From contig CABYVV010000002.1 of NCBI GenBank assembly GCA_902522465.1, positions 129,764-182,110 on the forward strand: 52,347 bases of DNA, given 5' to 3'. Made by a program: the position numbers and the translations under genes. Below are positions 25,113 through 33,489 of the stretch, in pieces. The stretch's first letter is position 1, and every line of letters begins with the position of its first letter. This DNA is from an uncultured Alphaproteobacteria bacterium (GTDB lineage Bacteria > Pseudomonadota > Alphaproteobacteria > Methylaequorales > Methylaequoraceae). The notes below the pieces were generated by a model, which had not been told where the DNA came from, ran no database searches, and worked only from the letters and a program-made list of their open reading frames with translations.

Positions 25113-25433
25113 CTAGATGTATTCCAGTACCCTGTCTGGAGGTCTACATACTACATAATTTTTACCATCAAAAAAAATCGGCCTTTGAAGATCCTTTTGA
25201 TTTTCAAATATAAATTTTATTAAATCTTTTTTATCAAAATCTTTCTCAGTCTTATTTCTTAAAATATCAAATTTATTTCCCAAAAAATTTTGGACCAAAT
25301 GCTTAACCTCATCAATAGATAAAGGATCTTTCATATATTCCCTAATTATAAAATCTGTTTTTTTGCTTTCTAAAATTTGAACACAAGCTCTAGATTTAGA
25401 GCAATTTTTATTGTGTAATATCGTAAATGTCAT
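25113..25433 (-). CDS. arsC: ArsC-family arsenate reductase (glutaredoxin type)
   Basis: ArsC reduces arsenate to arsenite with glutaredoxin/glutathione. The 106 residues have HNKNCSKSRA with the catalytic C11, and the end region QRPIFFDGKNYVVCRPPDRVLEYI with the conserved Arg and RPP. The length is a little short of E. coli ArsC (about 140) but suits the compact ArsC subfamily. Some relatives (YffB/Spx group) are not arsenate reductases, so function is by homology only. No other ars gene is nearby. Confidence 0.78.
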   Translation of the reverse strand: MTFTILHNKNCSKSRACVQILESKKTDFIIREYMKDPLSIDEVKHLVQNFLGNKFDILRNKTEKDFDKKDLIKFIFENQKDLQRPIFFDGKNYVVCRPPDRVLEYI

Positions 25434-25493
25434 TAATAGTTGTATTTATTTTCAGTTTATCACATTATGTTGAGGATTTTTTATTTTTTTGTC

Positions 25494-25567
25494 GCGGGTG
25501 TAGCTTAGTGGTAAAGCCCCAGCCTTCCAAGCTGGTTACGAGGGTTCGATTCCCTTCACCCGCTCCA
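25494..25567 (+). tRNA. tRNA-Gly(UCC)
   Basis: The acceptor GCGGGTG (25494-25500) pairs with CACCCGC (25557-25563). Discriminator T and an encoded CCA follow. The anticodon loop CTTCCAA gives TCC, and the T-arm contains GGGTTCGATTCCC. It is separated from tRNA-Trp by only 4 bp, so they are co-transcribed. Confidence 0.96.
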
Positions 25568-25571
25568 TTGA

Positions 25572-25647
25572 AGGGGTGTAGCTCAGTTGGTAGAGCGACG
25601 GTCTCCAAAACCGTAGGTCGTGAGTTCGAGTCTCTCCGCCCCTGCCA
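25572..25647 (+). tRNA. tRNA-Trp(CCA)
   Basis: The acceptor AGGGGTG (25572-25578) pairs with CGCCCCT (25637-25643), including one G-U. Discriminator G and an encoded CCA follow. The anticodon loop CTCCAAA gives CCA. In alphaproteobacteria tRNA-Trp usually precedes secE directly; here a minus-strand sirtuin gene lies between, ending 4 bp after this tRNA. Confidence 0.95.
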
Positions 25648-25651
25648 AAAA

Positions 25652-26365
25652 TTAGGACAAACTTTCAACAAATTTCGGAATTGTTTTACTAGCCGGACCA
25701 ATAAAAACCTCATCAAAAAGATATGATTTATTAGTTTTCTCAATGTTAAATTCATACATTTTAACTTTTCTGTCAGTTTGCATTATAAAATCAATAAACC
25801 CTGCGGCAGGATAAACATTGTTTGATGTTCCAATGGATATAAAAATGTCTGTCATTTCAAGATATTTATAAATTTTGTCTAAAAATTTTGGTTGTTCACC
25901 AAACCATACAACATCGACTCTAACATTTCCAACATTTCCACAGTTAGGACATTTGTATTTTGAAGATAAATTAAAATCAAATTTTAGCCTTATTTTACAA
26001 AACATGCAAAAAGCAAAATCTAATGTTCCATGCATATGTAAAATCTTTTTTGAACCTGCTTTTTCATGAAGGTTGTCTATATTCTGGGTAACAAGTAGAA
26101 ACTCGCCAGAACATTTATTTTCAAAACTAGCTAAAGATTTGTGACCATGATTTGGAATGATCTTAGGACATTCAAGGATCTTCTTTCTTTCATTGTAAAA
26201 CTTATTTACATAATCTGGATTTTTTTTAAATCCCTCTACTGTACAGACTTCTTCAATTTTATAATTATCCCATAACCCATCTTTTTCTCTAAAAGTATTT
26301 ATTCCGCTTTCTTTTGAAATACCTGCACCGGTGAGTATAAAAATGTTTTTATTAAGTATATCCAT
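25652..26365 (-). CDS. cobB: Sirtuin NAD-dependent protein deacylase (Sir2/CobB family)
   Basis: Sirtuins remove acyl groups from lysines using NAD. The 237 residues have GAGISKESGINTFR (13-26), TQNIDNLHEKAG (93-104), the catalytic His in MHG (H112), and zinc cysteines C120, C123, C139 and C142. A Y57-x-x-R60 pair in FYNER matches the class III deacylases (CobB/SIRT5), which prefer succinyl or malonyl lysine; that specificity is inferred. The gene is convergent with tRNA-Trp and divergent from secE (69-bp gap). Confidence 0.92.
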   Translation of the reverse strand: MDILNKNIFILTGAGISKESGINTFREKDGLWDNYKIEEVCTVEGFKKNPDYVNKFYNERKKILECPKIIPNHGHKSLASFENKCSGEFLLVTQNIDNLHEKAGSKKILHMHGTLDFAFCMFCKIRLKFDFNLSSKYKCPNCGNVGNVRVDVVWFGEQPKFLDKIYKYLEMTDIFISIGTSNNVYPAAGFIDFIMQTDRKVKMYEFNIEKTNKSYLFDEVFIGPASKTIPKFVESLS

Positions 26366-26434
26366 TGTTTTTTTTTTGCTATTTGATTTTCTTGTTGATT
26401 ATGTTAACAATACGAAAAAATCTATACAATAATT

Positions 26435-26620
26435 ATGATGCAAAAGATTATTACTTTATACAAAGAAGTAAAGCAGGAGGCTATGAAAATAACGTGGCCG
26501 GCCAAACCTGAAGTTATAACTACTACTATAATGGTATTTATTTTTGTTTTTATTTCGTCAATTTTTTTTCTTCTTGTAGATAAGCTAATATCATTCGTTG
26601 TAGAATTCATTTTGTTTTAA
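26435..26620 (+). CDS. secE: Preprotein translocase subunit SecE
   Basis: SecE is the small essential subunit of the SecYEG channel. The 61-residue single-span form has the conserved cytosolic amphipathic segment YKEVKQEAMKITWPAKPEV and a membrane segment of about 20 residues (TTTIMVFIFVFISSIFFLLV). Two adjacent ATGs (26435 and 26438) can start it. No Shine-Dalgarno is seen. It begins the secE-nusG-rplKA unit. Confidence 0.93.
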   Translation: MMQKIITLYKEVKQEAMKITWPAKPEVITTTIMVFIFVFISSIFFLLVDKLISFVVEFILF

Positions 26621-26626
26621 CAGATT

Positions 26627-27157
26627 ATGTCAAATTGGTACATTTTACAGGTTTATTCGGGTAACGAAAAAAAAATTGAAAAAGAACTTCTTGCTCAAGT
26701 AGAAAAGAAAGGACTTAAGAATAATATAGAAAAAATTTTGATTCCTTCAGAAGAAGTTATTGAAATGAAAAAAGGAAAAAAAGTAAGTTCAGAAAGAAAA
26801 TTCTTTCCTGGATATATGCTTATACAAATGATTATGGATGATGAAATTTGGCATATAGTTAGAAGGTTACCTAAAGTTTATGGTTTTTTAGGTGGGAAGA
26901 AAGGTGAACCGATACCTGTTTCGCAAAAAGAGATTGACTCAATACTTAATCAGATGAAAGATGGTTTAGAAAAACCTAAGCCTTCTGTAAGTTTTGAAAT
27001 TGGTGAGCAAGTAAGAGTTTCTGATGGACCATTCTCATCTTTTAATGGAATGGTAGAGGAGGTTGACGAAGAAAAAGCAAGATTAAAAGTCAGTGTCTCA
27101 ATTTTTGGAAGATCAACGCCAGTGAATCTAGAATATTCACAGGTTGAAAAGATTTAA
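26627..27157 (+). CDS. nusG: Transcription termination/antitermination factor NusG
   Basis: NusG binds RNA polymerase and either Rho or S10. The 176 residues have an NGN domain (WYILQVYSGNEKKIEKEL, KKVSSERKFFPGYMLIQM, VYGFLGGKKGEPIPVS) and a C-terminal KOW domain (EIGEQVRVSDGPFSSFNGMV). It lies 6 bp after secE and 16 bp before rplK, as in most bacteria. Confidence 0.96.
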   Translation: MSNWYILQVYSGNEKKIEKELLAQVEKKGLKNNIEKILIPSEEVIEMKKGKKVSSERKFFPGYMLIQMIMDDEIWHIVRRLPKVYGFLGGKKGEPIPVSQKEIDSILNQMKDGLEKPKPSVSFEIGEQVRVSDGPFSSFNGMVEEVDEEKARLKVSVSIFGRSTPVNLEYSQVEKI

Positions 27158-27173
27158 TTTTAGGAGGTTGTAA

Positions 27174-27599
27174 ATGGCTAAGAAAATAGATGGTTACATA
27201 AAGTTGCAAATCCCAGCGGGTCAAGCAAATCCATCTCCACCTGTAGGACCTGCATTAGGTCAAAAAGGAGTAAACATTATGGAATTTTGTAAAGCATTCA
27301 ATGCTTCTACCCAAAAACTAGAGCAAGGAATGCCTATTCCGGTGATAATAACGGTATTTCAAGATAAAAGTTTTGTTTTTGAAACTAAATCTCCGCCAGT
27401 TTCTTTTTACATAAAAAAAGCCTTAAAGTTAAAAAAAGCTTCTCAAACACCAGGAAAAGAAGTTATTGCATCTATTTCAAAAAGCGATATAAAAAAAATT
27501 GCTGAAGATAAAATGAATGATTTAAATACAAATAATATTGAATCTGCCCAAAAGATGGTTGCTGGTACAGCTAGATCTATGGGGATAAAGGTTGAGTAA
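27174..27599 (+). CDS. rplK: 50S ribosomal protein L11
   Basis: L11 forms the GTPase-associated centre with the L10/L12 stalk. The 141 residues include the proline-rich N-terminal [17 protein letters not shown] and the C-terminal RNA-binding domain ending in [13 protein letters not shown] strong SD (AGGAGG, 27162-27167) lies 6 bp from the ATG. The stop overlaps the rplA start by one base. Confidence 0.97.
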   Translation: MAKKIDGYIKLQIPAGQANPSPPVGPALGQKGVNIMEFCKAFNASTQKLEQGMPIPVIITVFQDKSFVFETKSPPVSFYIKKALKLKKASQTPGKEVIASISKSDIKKIAEDKMNDLNTNNIESAQKMVAGTARSMGIKVE

Positions 27600-28288
27600 T
27601 GAAGATAACAAAAAAATTTAAGGAAATTTCTAAAGATTTTGAAAAGACAACTATCCACAAACTTGATGAAGCCATATCTTTATCACAAAAATATTCATCA
27701 AAAAAATTTGACGAATCACTAGATGTTTCTATTGTTTTAGGAATTGATGCCAAAAAATCCGATCAACAAATTAGAGGTGTAATTAGTTTACCTAAGATGC
27801 CACAAAAAAAGGTAAAAATAGCTGTATTTGCTGAAGGTGATGACATAAAAAAAGCAAAAGATGCTGGTGCGGATGTTGTAGGTGGCGATGAACTAATTGA
27901 GGCTGTGAAGAAGGGACCGTTAAATTTCGACAAATGCATCTCTACACCAAAAATGATGATTAAAGTAAGTGCGTTAGGTCAAATTTTAGGTCCAAAAGGT
28001 TTAATGCCTAATCCAAAGCTTGGAACTGTTACAAATGAATTTACAGATGTAATAAAAAAAATTAAAGCAGGACAAATTGAATTCAAAACTGATAAAGCTG
28101 GCATCATTCACACTTCTGTTGGAAAAATTAGTTTCTCAAATGATGAATTAAAAAAAAATATAACTTTTTTACTTGATGAAATTAAAAAAAAAAAACCAGA
28201 AACTTCAAAAGGAATATTTATAAAAAAATTTTTTATTAACTCAACTATGGGTCCGGGGTTGCAAGTTGATCCAACAAGTGTTATGTAA
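27599..28288 (+). CDS. rplA: 50S ribosomal protein L1
   Basis: L1 forms the mobile stalk beside the E-site and in many bacteria represses its own operon. The 229 residues show the core pattern YDAKKSDQQIRG-like start (LGIDAKKSDQQIRGVISLP), then LGPKGLMPNPKLGTV and FINSTMGPGLQVD. It is coupled to rplK. A 107-nt leader with an L10-type RNA follows. Confidence 0.97.
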   Translation: MKITKKFKEISKDFEKTTIHKLDEAISLSQKYSSKKFDESLDVSIVLGIDAKKSDQQIRGVISLPKMPQKKVKIAVFAEGDDIKKAKDAGADVVGGDELIEAVKKGPLNFDKCISTPKMMIKVSALGQILGPKGLMPNPKLGTVTNEFTDVIKKIKAGQIEFKTDKAGIIHTSVGKISFSNDELKKNITFLLDEIKKKKPETSKGIFIKKFFINSTMGPGLQVDPTSVM

Positions 28289-28303
28289 TCATTAATATTT
28301 ATT

Positions 28304-28379
28304 CTGTCCAAGACTCCAGGGTGCTGCCAAGCATTAAAATTCCTGGATAGATGGGTAAAGTCTTTTTTTACTCAGACAG
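28304..28379 (+). promoter_or_regulatory. L10 leader: predicted L10(L12)4-binding RNA upstream of rplJ
   Basis: The spacer between rplA and rplJ holds a folded leader. CTGTC (28304-28308) pairs with GACAG (28375-28379) and encloses an inner helix TCCAGG (28315-28320) with CCTGGA (28342-28347). Between them is GTGCTGCCAAGC. The sequence after the first arm, CCAAGACTCC, resembles known rplJ leaders that bind L10-L12 and shut off translation of rplJL. A spacer of about 16 nt connects to the rplJ start. Confidence 0.65.
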
Positions 28380-28395
28380 TATTATAGGGGTATTT

Positions 28396-28911
28396 GTGCA
28401 AAGAGCTCAAAAACAAGAATTTGTAAAAGAATTTAATTCTGACCTGAAATCATCCGAATTTCTTCTGGTTGCGGATTACAAAGGTTTGAACGTTTCGGAA
28501 ATTTCTTCTCTTAGAAATGAAGTTAAAAATAATTCTGATTCTAATTTTAAAGTAGCAAAGAATACATTAGTTAAACGAGCTATTAAAGATACCAATTTCA
28601 AAAATCTAGAAAAACTTTTTGTTGGTCCGACTTCAGTGGCTTATTCAAATGATCCAGTAAGCACGTCAAAGGTCCTAGTGAAATTTGCCAAAGAGAACGA
28701 AAACTTTAAAATTCTTGGTGGTGCAATGGGTGACAAAGAGTTATCAATTGAAGACATCAAAAATCTTGCAACTTTACCTTCATTGGACGAAATTAGAGCA
28801 AAAATTGTTGGTTTGCTTGTAGCTAATCAAACGAAATTTGTCTCTATTCTTTCAACCAATCAATCTAACATTGTTAGAGTTATAAAAAATAAATTTGAAA
28901 ATCAAAATTAA
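28396..28911 (+). CDS. rplJ: 50S ribosomal protein L10
   Basis: L10 anchors the L12 dimers of the stalk. The frame is open from 28351, but I choose the GTG at 28396: it has an SD (AGGGG) 5 bp upstream and gives the family start VQRAQKQEFVKEF. This yields 171 residues, normal for L10, with DYKGLNVSEISSLR and KVAKNTLVKRAI. The extra 15 codons upstream lie inside the L10 leader RNA. Confidence 0.95.
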   Translation: MQRAQKQEFVKEFNSDLKSSEFLLVADYKGLNVSEISSLRNEVKNNSDSNFKVAKNTLVKRAIKDTNFKNLEKLFVGPTSVAYSNDPVSTSKVLVKFAKENENFKILGGAMGDKELSIEDIKNLATLPSLDEIRAKIVGLLVANQTKFVSILSTNQSNIVRVIKNKFENQN

Positions 28912-28921
28912 GGAGTAAAAT

Positions 28922-29299
28922 ATGGCTGATATTCAAAAAATTGCTGATGATTTATCTACACTTACTGTATTAGAGGCTTCAGAACTTACAAAGATTCTTG
29001 AAGAAAAATGGGGAGTTTCCGCCGCTGCACCAGTGGCCGTTGCAGCACCTGTTGGAGGAGCGCCTGCTGAAGCAGCTGGAGAAGAGAAGACTGAATTTGA
29101 AATTCATCTAGCTTCTGCAGGTGATAAAAAGATTAATGTAATTAAAGAAGTAAGAACGATAACTGGCTTAGGGCTTAAAGAAGCCAAGGACTTAGTAGAG
29201 GGAGCCCCTGGTAAACTTAAAGATGGTGTAAATAAGGAAGATGCTGAAAAGTTCAAGAAACAGCTTGAAGAAGCTGGGGCAACTGTAGAACTTAAGTAG
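28922..29299 (+). CDS. rplL: 50S ribosomal protein L7/L12
   Basis: L7/L12 recruits translation factors to the ribosome. The 125 residues have an N-terminal dimer domain, an Ala/Pro-rich hinge ([19 protein letters not shown]) and a C-terminal domain with [20 protein letters not shown] and [17 protein letters not shown] is 6 bp upstream. Confidence 0.97.
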   Translation: MADIQKIADDLSTLTVLEASELTKILEEKWGVSAAAPVAVAAPVGGAPAEAAGEEKTEFEIHLASAGDKKINVIKEVRTITGLGLKEAKDLVEGAPGKLKDGVNKEDAEKFKKQLEEAGATVELK

Positions 29300-29305
29300 C
29301 ATCGA

Positions 29306-32300
29306 ATGAAAAAATCATTTACAGACAAACATAATATAAGAAAAAGTTTTGGCAAAATTCCAGATTTGGTTCAAATGCCGAATTTACTAGAAATTCAAAA
29401 AAATTCTTATGAACTTTTCTTACAAAAAGACGTTAAGCCTGAAAACAGAGAAGACATAGGACTTCAAGCTGTATTCAATAAAGTTTTTCCAATAACTGAT
29501 TTTTCAGGTGTCGCTGAGTTAAGGTTCGTCAAATACGAATTAGAAGAACCAAAATATGATGTGGATGAATGTATACAAAGAGGAGGAACATTCGGATCTC
29601 TTTTAAAAGTTACATTAAACTTGATAATAAGAGAAGTTGACGAAGAAACAGGTGTATCATCTGTCAAAGATATAAAAGAACAAGAAGTTTACCTTGGTGA
29701 CATGCCATTAATGACTTCACGTGGTACATTTGTGTTTAATGGAACTACAAGAGTAGTTGTTTCTCAAATGCATAGATCACCTGGAGTCTTCTTTGATCAT
29801 GACAAAGGTAAAAGTCACTCCACCGGTAAATTTTTGTTTGCATCAAGATTGATACCATACAACGGTTCTTGGATAGACTTTGAGTTTGATCCTAAAGATC
29901 TAATGTATGTAAGGATTGATAAGAGAAGAAAAATATTAGCATCATCTCTTTTATTAGCACTTGATAATGAGAAATCCCGAGAATACAGAGAAAATTGCGA
30001 AAAGAATGATAAAGAAGTCGATTTTACTAAAATCAATGGAATGAACCATGAAGAATTATTTTCTTTTTTTTATAGATCTAAAGTTATTTCAAGAAAAAAT
30101 AACGGTTGGGAAACTGATTTTGTAAAAGAAGAATTTGTTGGACTGAAACTCGAGCATGATCTTATCGACTCAATTAACGGGAAAACATACGCTAAATCTG
30201 GAGAGAAGTTTAATATTGCTATTCAAAAAAAATTGGAAGAAGATTCAGTCAAAAAGTTGTATATTGACAATGAAACTATTCAAGGACAGTATTTAGCTAA
30301 AGATATATTCGATACAAAAACTGGAATAATTTTTTTTGAAGCTGGTGACGAAATTGATGATAATATTTTAAATCACTTAAAAGAAAAAAACATAGACAAG
30401 ATAGAAATATTAAATATCAATCCAAATCAACAAGGTTCATACATTCGTGACACTTTTTTCGCAGACAAGAATAAGAATAGAAATGATGCGATAACCGAAA
30501 TATACAAAATCCTAAGACCTGGAGAACCACCGACAGTCGAAGCTGCTGACAAGCTATTTAGAAGTCTATTTTTTGATAGAGAAAGATATGATTTATCACC
30601 TGTTGGAAGATTAAAAATAAATACGAGATTGAACCTCGATACAGACCTAAACATGAGAGTCCTCCAAAATAATGATATCATCCAAATTGTTCGTTATCTT
30701 GCTGGACTTAAAGATGGTTTTGGTCATATTGACGACATTGATCACCTTGGTAACAGAAGAGTTAGATCTGTGGGAGAATTATTGGAAAATCAATACACGC
30801 TTGGTGTTATAAGAATGGAAAGAGCTATTAAAGAAAGAATGACAAATGCTCCTGATATTGAAACTGTTATGCCTAATGATCTTGTTAACCCAAAACCGGC
30901 TTCAGCTGCTATTAGAGAGTTTTTTGGTCAAAGCCAACTCTCACAATTTATGGATCAAACCAATCCTTTATCTGAAATAACCCATAAAAGAAGACTATCT
31001 GCATTGGGGCCAGGAGGTCTTTCACGCGAGCGAGCGGGTTTTGAAGTAAGAGATGTTCATCCGTCTCATTATGGTAGAATCTGTCCAATAGAAACTCCTG
31101 AAGGTCCTAATATTGGATTAATTAATTCACTTGCAACATATTCCAAAGTTAATAACTATGGTTTCATAGAAACACCATATAGAAAAGTTGAAAACTCCAA
31201 AGTTACTGAAAAAATTGTTTACCTATCTGCTATGGACGAAGAAAAATATGCTATTGCTCAAGCAAATGAACCACTAAAGGCTAATGGATCTTTTGAAAGA
31301 ACGCTCATCTCCTGCAGAAAAAGTGGTGATTTTCTAATGTTGGACCCTAAAGACGTTGATTTTATTGATGTGTCTCCAAAACAGTTAGTATCTGTTGCTG
31401 CCGCACTAATCCCATTTCTAGAAAACGATGATGCCAACAGGGCTTTGATGGGTTCCAATATGATGAGACAAGCAGTTCCACTTCTAAAAAGTCAATCACC
31501 TTTCGTTGGAACAGGTATGGAGTCGGTGGTAGCTAGAGATTCTGGAGTAGTTGTAGTTGCTAAGAGATCAGGATACGTTAATCAGGTGGATTCATCAAGA
31601 ATTGTTATAAGTGCTATCCAAAAAAGTAATTTAGATACTGGTGTTGACATATATAGATTGAGTAAATTTCAGAGATCTAATCAAGACACTTGTATAAATC
31701 AAACCCCTTTAGTTAGAGAAGGTGACTTTGTAGAAAAAGGAGATATTATAGCTGATGGTCCAGCCTCTAAAATAGGTGAACTTGCTCTAGGTAAAAATGT
31801 TACCGTTGCTTTCATGCCATGGAATGGTTACAACTATGAAGATTCAATCTTAATATCTGAAAAGTTAGTAGTTGATGATGTGTTTACGTCTATTCATATT
31901 CAGGAATTTGAAGTTCTGGCTAGAGACACTAAGCTCGGTCAAGAGGAAATCACGAGAGATATTCCAAATATTGCGGAAGAGTCGCTTATAAATTTAGATG
32001 AAGCAGGAATAGTTCATATCGGTGCTAAAGTTAACCCAGGAGATATTCTTGTTGGCAAGGTCACTCCAAAAGGTGAATCGCCAATGACTCCAGAAGAAAA
32101 ATTATTAAGAGCAATATTCGGAGAAAAAGCAGCTGACGTAAAAGATACCTCCCTTAGACTACCCCCAGGTGTTTCCGGAACAGTTGTCGAAGTAAGAGTT
32201 TTTTCAAGAAGAGGAATTGATAAAGATGAGAGATCATTGTCAAATGAAAGAATGCAAATAGAGCAATTACACATGGATATGGAGGACGAAAGATTTATTC

Positions 32301-33481
32301 TTGAATCTAGTTATGAAAAAAATCTAAAAATTCTTCTTATTAACTCTGAATACGACAGTGGTTTAGAAATTAAACCAAAATCTAGTAAAATCACAAAAGA
32401 GTTTCTTGATCAAATAAACCTCGCAAAATTAAAAAAAGTAAAAGTAAAATCCGATTCAACAATGAAAAAAATTGAATTGTTAAATGAAGCATTTGATCAG
32501 AGTTTAGCGGTTTTAAATAAAACCTTTCAATCTAAAGTTGACAAGGTCCAATCTGGTGACGAACTACTTCCTGGGGTAATGAAGTTGGTTAAAGTATTTG
32601 TTGCCGTAAAAAGACAATTAGCACCAGGAGACAAAATGGCAGGTAGACATGGTAATAAAGGGGTTATTTCAAGAATTATACCTGTCGAGGACATGCCTTA
32701 CATGGAGGATGGCACACCAGTTGATATTGTATTAAATCCACTTGGAGTTCCATCAAGAATGAATGTTGGACAAATATTAGAGACTCATTTAGGGGCAGCT
32801 TCAGTTGATCTTGGAAAAAAATTCAATGAATTTGCTTTAAATGCCAAAAACGATAAATCCAATGTTGAAAAAATAAGAAAATTATTCAAAACTGTATACG
32901 GTGAATCAATTTATAAAAATAGAATTTCTGAATTAAAGGATGAAGAATTAATAAAACGAGCTCTTCAATTAAAAGATGGCGTTCCATTTGCTACCCCAGT
33001 GTTTGATGGTGCAAAGGAGATAGATATAAATGATTTTTTTGATATAGCCTCGAGTAGTACAAGTGGTCAAAAGAACTTAATTGATGGAAGAACCGGAAAC
33101 CAATTTGACAGACCTATTACCGTTGGACAAATTTACATGCTAAAATTAAATCATCTTGTAGATGACAAAATACATGCTAGGTCGATTGGTCCATATAGTT
33201 TAGTTACCCAACAACCATTGGGAGGTAAAGCTCAGTTTGGGGGTCAGAGATTCGGAGAGATGGAGGTTTGGGCACTCGAAGCTTACGGTGCTTCTTACAC
33301 CTTGCAAGAGATGTTAACTGTTAAATCTGATGATGTTTCAGGAAGAACAAAAGCATATGAAACAATTGTTAGGGGTGATGACAACATTGAGTCAGGAATA
33401 CCAGAATCTTTCAATGTATTAATTATGGAATTGAAATCTCTTGGATTAAACGTAGAACTTTTAGAAAGAAATGTAAATTAA
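29306..33481 (+). CDS. rpoB: DNA-directed RNA polymerase subunit beta
   Basis: The beta subunit forms half of the active-site cleft. The 1391 residues are near the usual alphaproteobacterial length. The rifampicin pocket is wild type in pattern ([17 protein letters not shown], then [13 protein letters not shown]), with the Asp, His and Ser of the E. coli sensitive enzyme kept. Near the end are [13 protein letters not shown] and [20 protein letters not shown]. It lies 6 bp after rplL and 8 bp before rpoC. Confidence 0.98.
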   Translation: MKKSFTDKHNIRKSFGKIPDLVQMPNLLEIQKNSYELFLQKDVKPENREDIGLQAVFNKVFPITDFSGVAELRFVKYELEEPKYDVDECIQRGGTFGSLLKVTLNLIIREVDEETGVSSVKDIKEQEVYLGDMPLMTSRGTFVFNGTTRVVVSQMHRSPGVFFDHDKGKSHSTGKFLFASRLIPYNGSWIDFEFDPKDLMYVRIDKRRKILASSLLLALDNEKSREYRENCEKNDKEVDFTKINGMNHEELFSFFYRSKVISRKNNGWETDFVKEEFVGLKLEHDLIDSINGKTYAKSGEKFNIAIQKKLEEDSVKKLYIDNETIQGQYLAKDIFDTKTGIIFFEAGDEIDDNILNHLKEKNIDKIEILNINPNQQGSYIRDTFFADKNKNRNDAITEIYKILRPGEPPTVEAADKLFRSLFFDRERYDLSPVGRLKINTRLNLDTDLNMRVLQNNDIIQIVRYLAGLKDGFGHIDDIDHLGNRRVRSVGELLENQYTLGVIRMERAIKERMTNAPDIETVMPNDLVNPKPASAAIREFFGQSQLSQFMDQTNPLSEITHKRRLSALGPGGLSRERAGFEVRDVHPSHYGRICPIETPEGPNIGLINSLATYSKVNNYGFIETPYRKVENSKVTEKIVYLSAMDEEKYAIAQANEPLKANGSFERTLISCRKSGDFLMLDPKDVDFIDVSPKQLVSVAAALIPFLENDDANRALMGSNMMRQAVPLLKSQSPFVGTGMESVVARDSGVVVVAKRSGYVNQVDSSRIVISAIQKSNLDTGVDIYRLSKFQRSNQDTCINQTPLVREGDFVEKGDIIADGPASKIGELALGKNVTVAFMPWNGYNYEDSILISEKLVVDDVFTSIHIQEFEVLARDTKLGQEEITRDIPNIAEESLINLDEAGIVHIGAKVNPGDILVGKVTPKGESPMTPEEKLLRAIFGEKAADVKDTSLRLPPGVSGTVVEVRVFSRRGIDKDERSLSNERMQIEQLHMDMEDERFILESSYEKNLKILLINSEYDSGLEIKPKSSKITKEFLDQINLAKLKKVKVKSDSTMKKIELLNEAFDQSLAVLNKTFQSKVDKVQSGDELLPGVMKLVKVFVAVKRQLAPGDKMAGRHGNKGVISRIIPVEDMPYMEDGTPVDIVLNPLGVPSRMNVGQILETHLGAASVDLGKKFNEFALNAKNDKSNVEKIRKLFKTVYGESIYKNRISELKDEELIKRALQLKDGVPFATPVFDGAKEIDINDFFDIASSSTSGQKNLIDGRTGNQFDRPITVGQIYMLKLNHLVDDKIHARSIGPYSLVTQQPLGGKAQFGGQRFGEMEVWALEAYGASYTLQEMLTVKSDDVSGRTKAYETIVRGDDNIESGIPESFNVLIMELKSLGLNVELLERNVN

Positions 33482-33489
33482 GGAAAATT

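Noticed and set aside
24917-25213. Plus-strand reading frame containing GGMVEWSNTSDCKSDG
   Set aside because: The middle is translated tRNA-Tyr; the remainder overlaps the start of rlmB and the end of arsC.
25427-25726. Plus-strand reading frame across tRNA-Gly and tRNA-Trp
   Set aside because: The frame reads through both tRNA genes (VRFPSPAPLKGCSSVGRA is a tRNA-derived translation); tRNAs explain the conservation.
25465-25755. Minus-strand reading frame containing RDSNSRPTVLETVALPTELHP
   Set aside because: This is the antisense of tRNA-Gly and tRNA-Trp. It is a well-known spurious translation of conserved tRNA sequence and not a gene.
28351-28395. Longer L10 start at 28351
   Set aside because: The 15 extra codons lie in the predicted L10 leader; the GTG at 28396 has a strong SD and gives the family-like N-terminus.
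30900-31100. Possible rifampicin resistance mutations in rpoB
   Set aside because: The pocket matches the sensitive pattern at the Asp, His and Ser positions; nothing unusual is seen.
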